Positions 23,997 to 24,236 of a stretch of DNA of 24,236 bases are shown here, piece by piece. Made by a program: the position numbers and the translations under genes. The DNA comes from an uncultured Eubacterium sp. (GTDB lineage: Bacteria > Bacillota > Clostridia > Lachnospirales > Lachnospiraceae): positions 8,087-32,322 of the forward strand of contig CAJTTQ010000025.1 in assembly GCA_910579145.1 (NCBI GenBank). The letters run 5' to 3'. The notes below the pieces were generated by a model. It worked only from the letters and a program-made list of their open reading frames with translations. It made no database searches and was not told where the DNA came from. The first letter of the stretch is position 1, and each line of letters starts with the position of its first letter.

Positions 23997-24236
23997 GTGA
24001 ATGGAAAAGTATTTTATCTTTTTATTATTATGTTCGTGTTACTAATTTTCGTTACAACAGTGTTAATAATGGTTCTAGTTTCTCAACATCGGTTAAGATT
24101 GGAAAATCAGGTGGGGAAGCAGTGCATTGAGTGTCAAAAGAAATATTGTGATGCGTTGGTGGCACGAGAGAAGGAGATGAGGAGCTTTCAACATGATTTT
24201 AGAAAACATATTCTTGCACTTGAGGTATTGAGCAGA
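23997..24236 (+). CDS. GHKL-type sensor histidine kinase, 5' end only (cut by window)
   Basis: 80 residues are visible from GTG 23997, with AGGAGGT just upstream; ATG 23982, in the same frame, is an alternative. One membrane span (about 4-30, FYLFIIMFVLLIFVTTVLIMVLV) is followed by a cytoplasmic linker with CIECQKKYC and the phosphorylation motif EMRSFQHDFRKHILAL, typical of AgrC/GHKL (HPK10) kinases, where His of HDFRKH is phosphorylated. The visible input region is only one span, so it is not a full AgrC-type sensor unless fed by a partner. The ATPase domain and any response regulator lie beyond the window. Confidence 0.8.
   Translation, partial: MNGKVFYLFIIMFVLLIFVTTVLIMVLVSQHRLRLENQVGKQCIECQKKYCDALVAREKEMRSFQHDFRKHILALEVLSR

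Overview
All genes in this window lie on the + strand. It looks like a chromosomal segment of a spore-forming, anaerobic Gram-positive bacterium of the Clostridia, most likely a gut-type Lachnospiraceae. The reasons are the block spoVT / hup / rqcP (yabO) / yabP / yabQ / divIC / spoIIE / tilS / hpt / ftsH, purine-rich Shine-Dalgarno sites, Spo0A and sigma-E style signals, and secreted proteins carrying BspA-like leucine-rich repeats, Big_2 domains and ricin-type lectin domains. The genus assignment is inference.

Region 1 (1-9917) is an accessory block of secreted proteins. It holds: a subtilisin-family (S8) protease fused to BspA-like leucine-rich repeats, split by a 16-bp tandem duplication; a Big_2 protein with three copies of an unrecognised domain of about 110 residues; a secreted M23 peptidase with a Lys-Pro-Thr linker, three ricin-type trefoils and an internal Big_2 domain; a short orphan reading frame; and a secreted CHAP-type cell-wall hydrolase with SH3b and ricin-type domains. 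The two hydrolases probably cut peptidoglycan in different ways while sharing the same kind of lectin module.

Region 2 (9918-12365) holds a thioredoxin reductase, a small lipoprotein with its own promoter and a possibly folded leader, and a short formate/nitrite-transporter-family channel.

Region 3 (12366-21370) is the conserved sporulation / cell division / housekeeping block. Control signals change almost gene by gene. A 14-bp inverted repeat covers the spoVT ribosome site. hup has a consensus sigma-A promoter and terminator. yabPQ has a sigma-E-like promoter. divIC has a sigma-A promoter overlapping the yabQ stop. The divIC terminator runs into a Spo0A-type spoIIE promoter with the unusual 21-bp spacer known from Bacillus. 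A TTGACA-17-TATAGT promoter inside spoIIE could feed the essential tilS-hpt-ftsH operon.

Region 4 (21371-24236) starts with 464 bases without a gene. They hold an extended -10 promoter, a candidate small RNA of about 95 nt with C-rich loops ending in a strong terminator, and a large palindromic element. An intracellular GH13 neopullulanase/cyclomaltodextrinase-type enzyme follows, then the 5' end of a GHKL (AgrC-like) sensor kinase cut by the window edge. The other long gap, 4983-5286, holds a terminator and a promoter with an overlapping palindrome. I saw no tRNA, rRNA, CRISPR array, transposase or phage gene.
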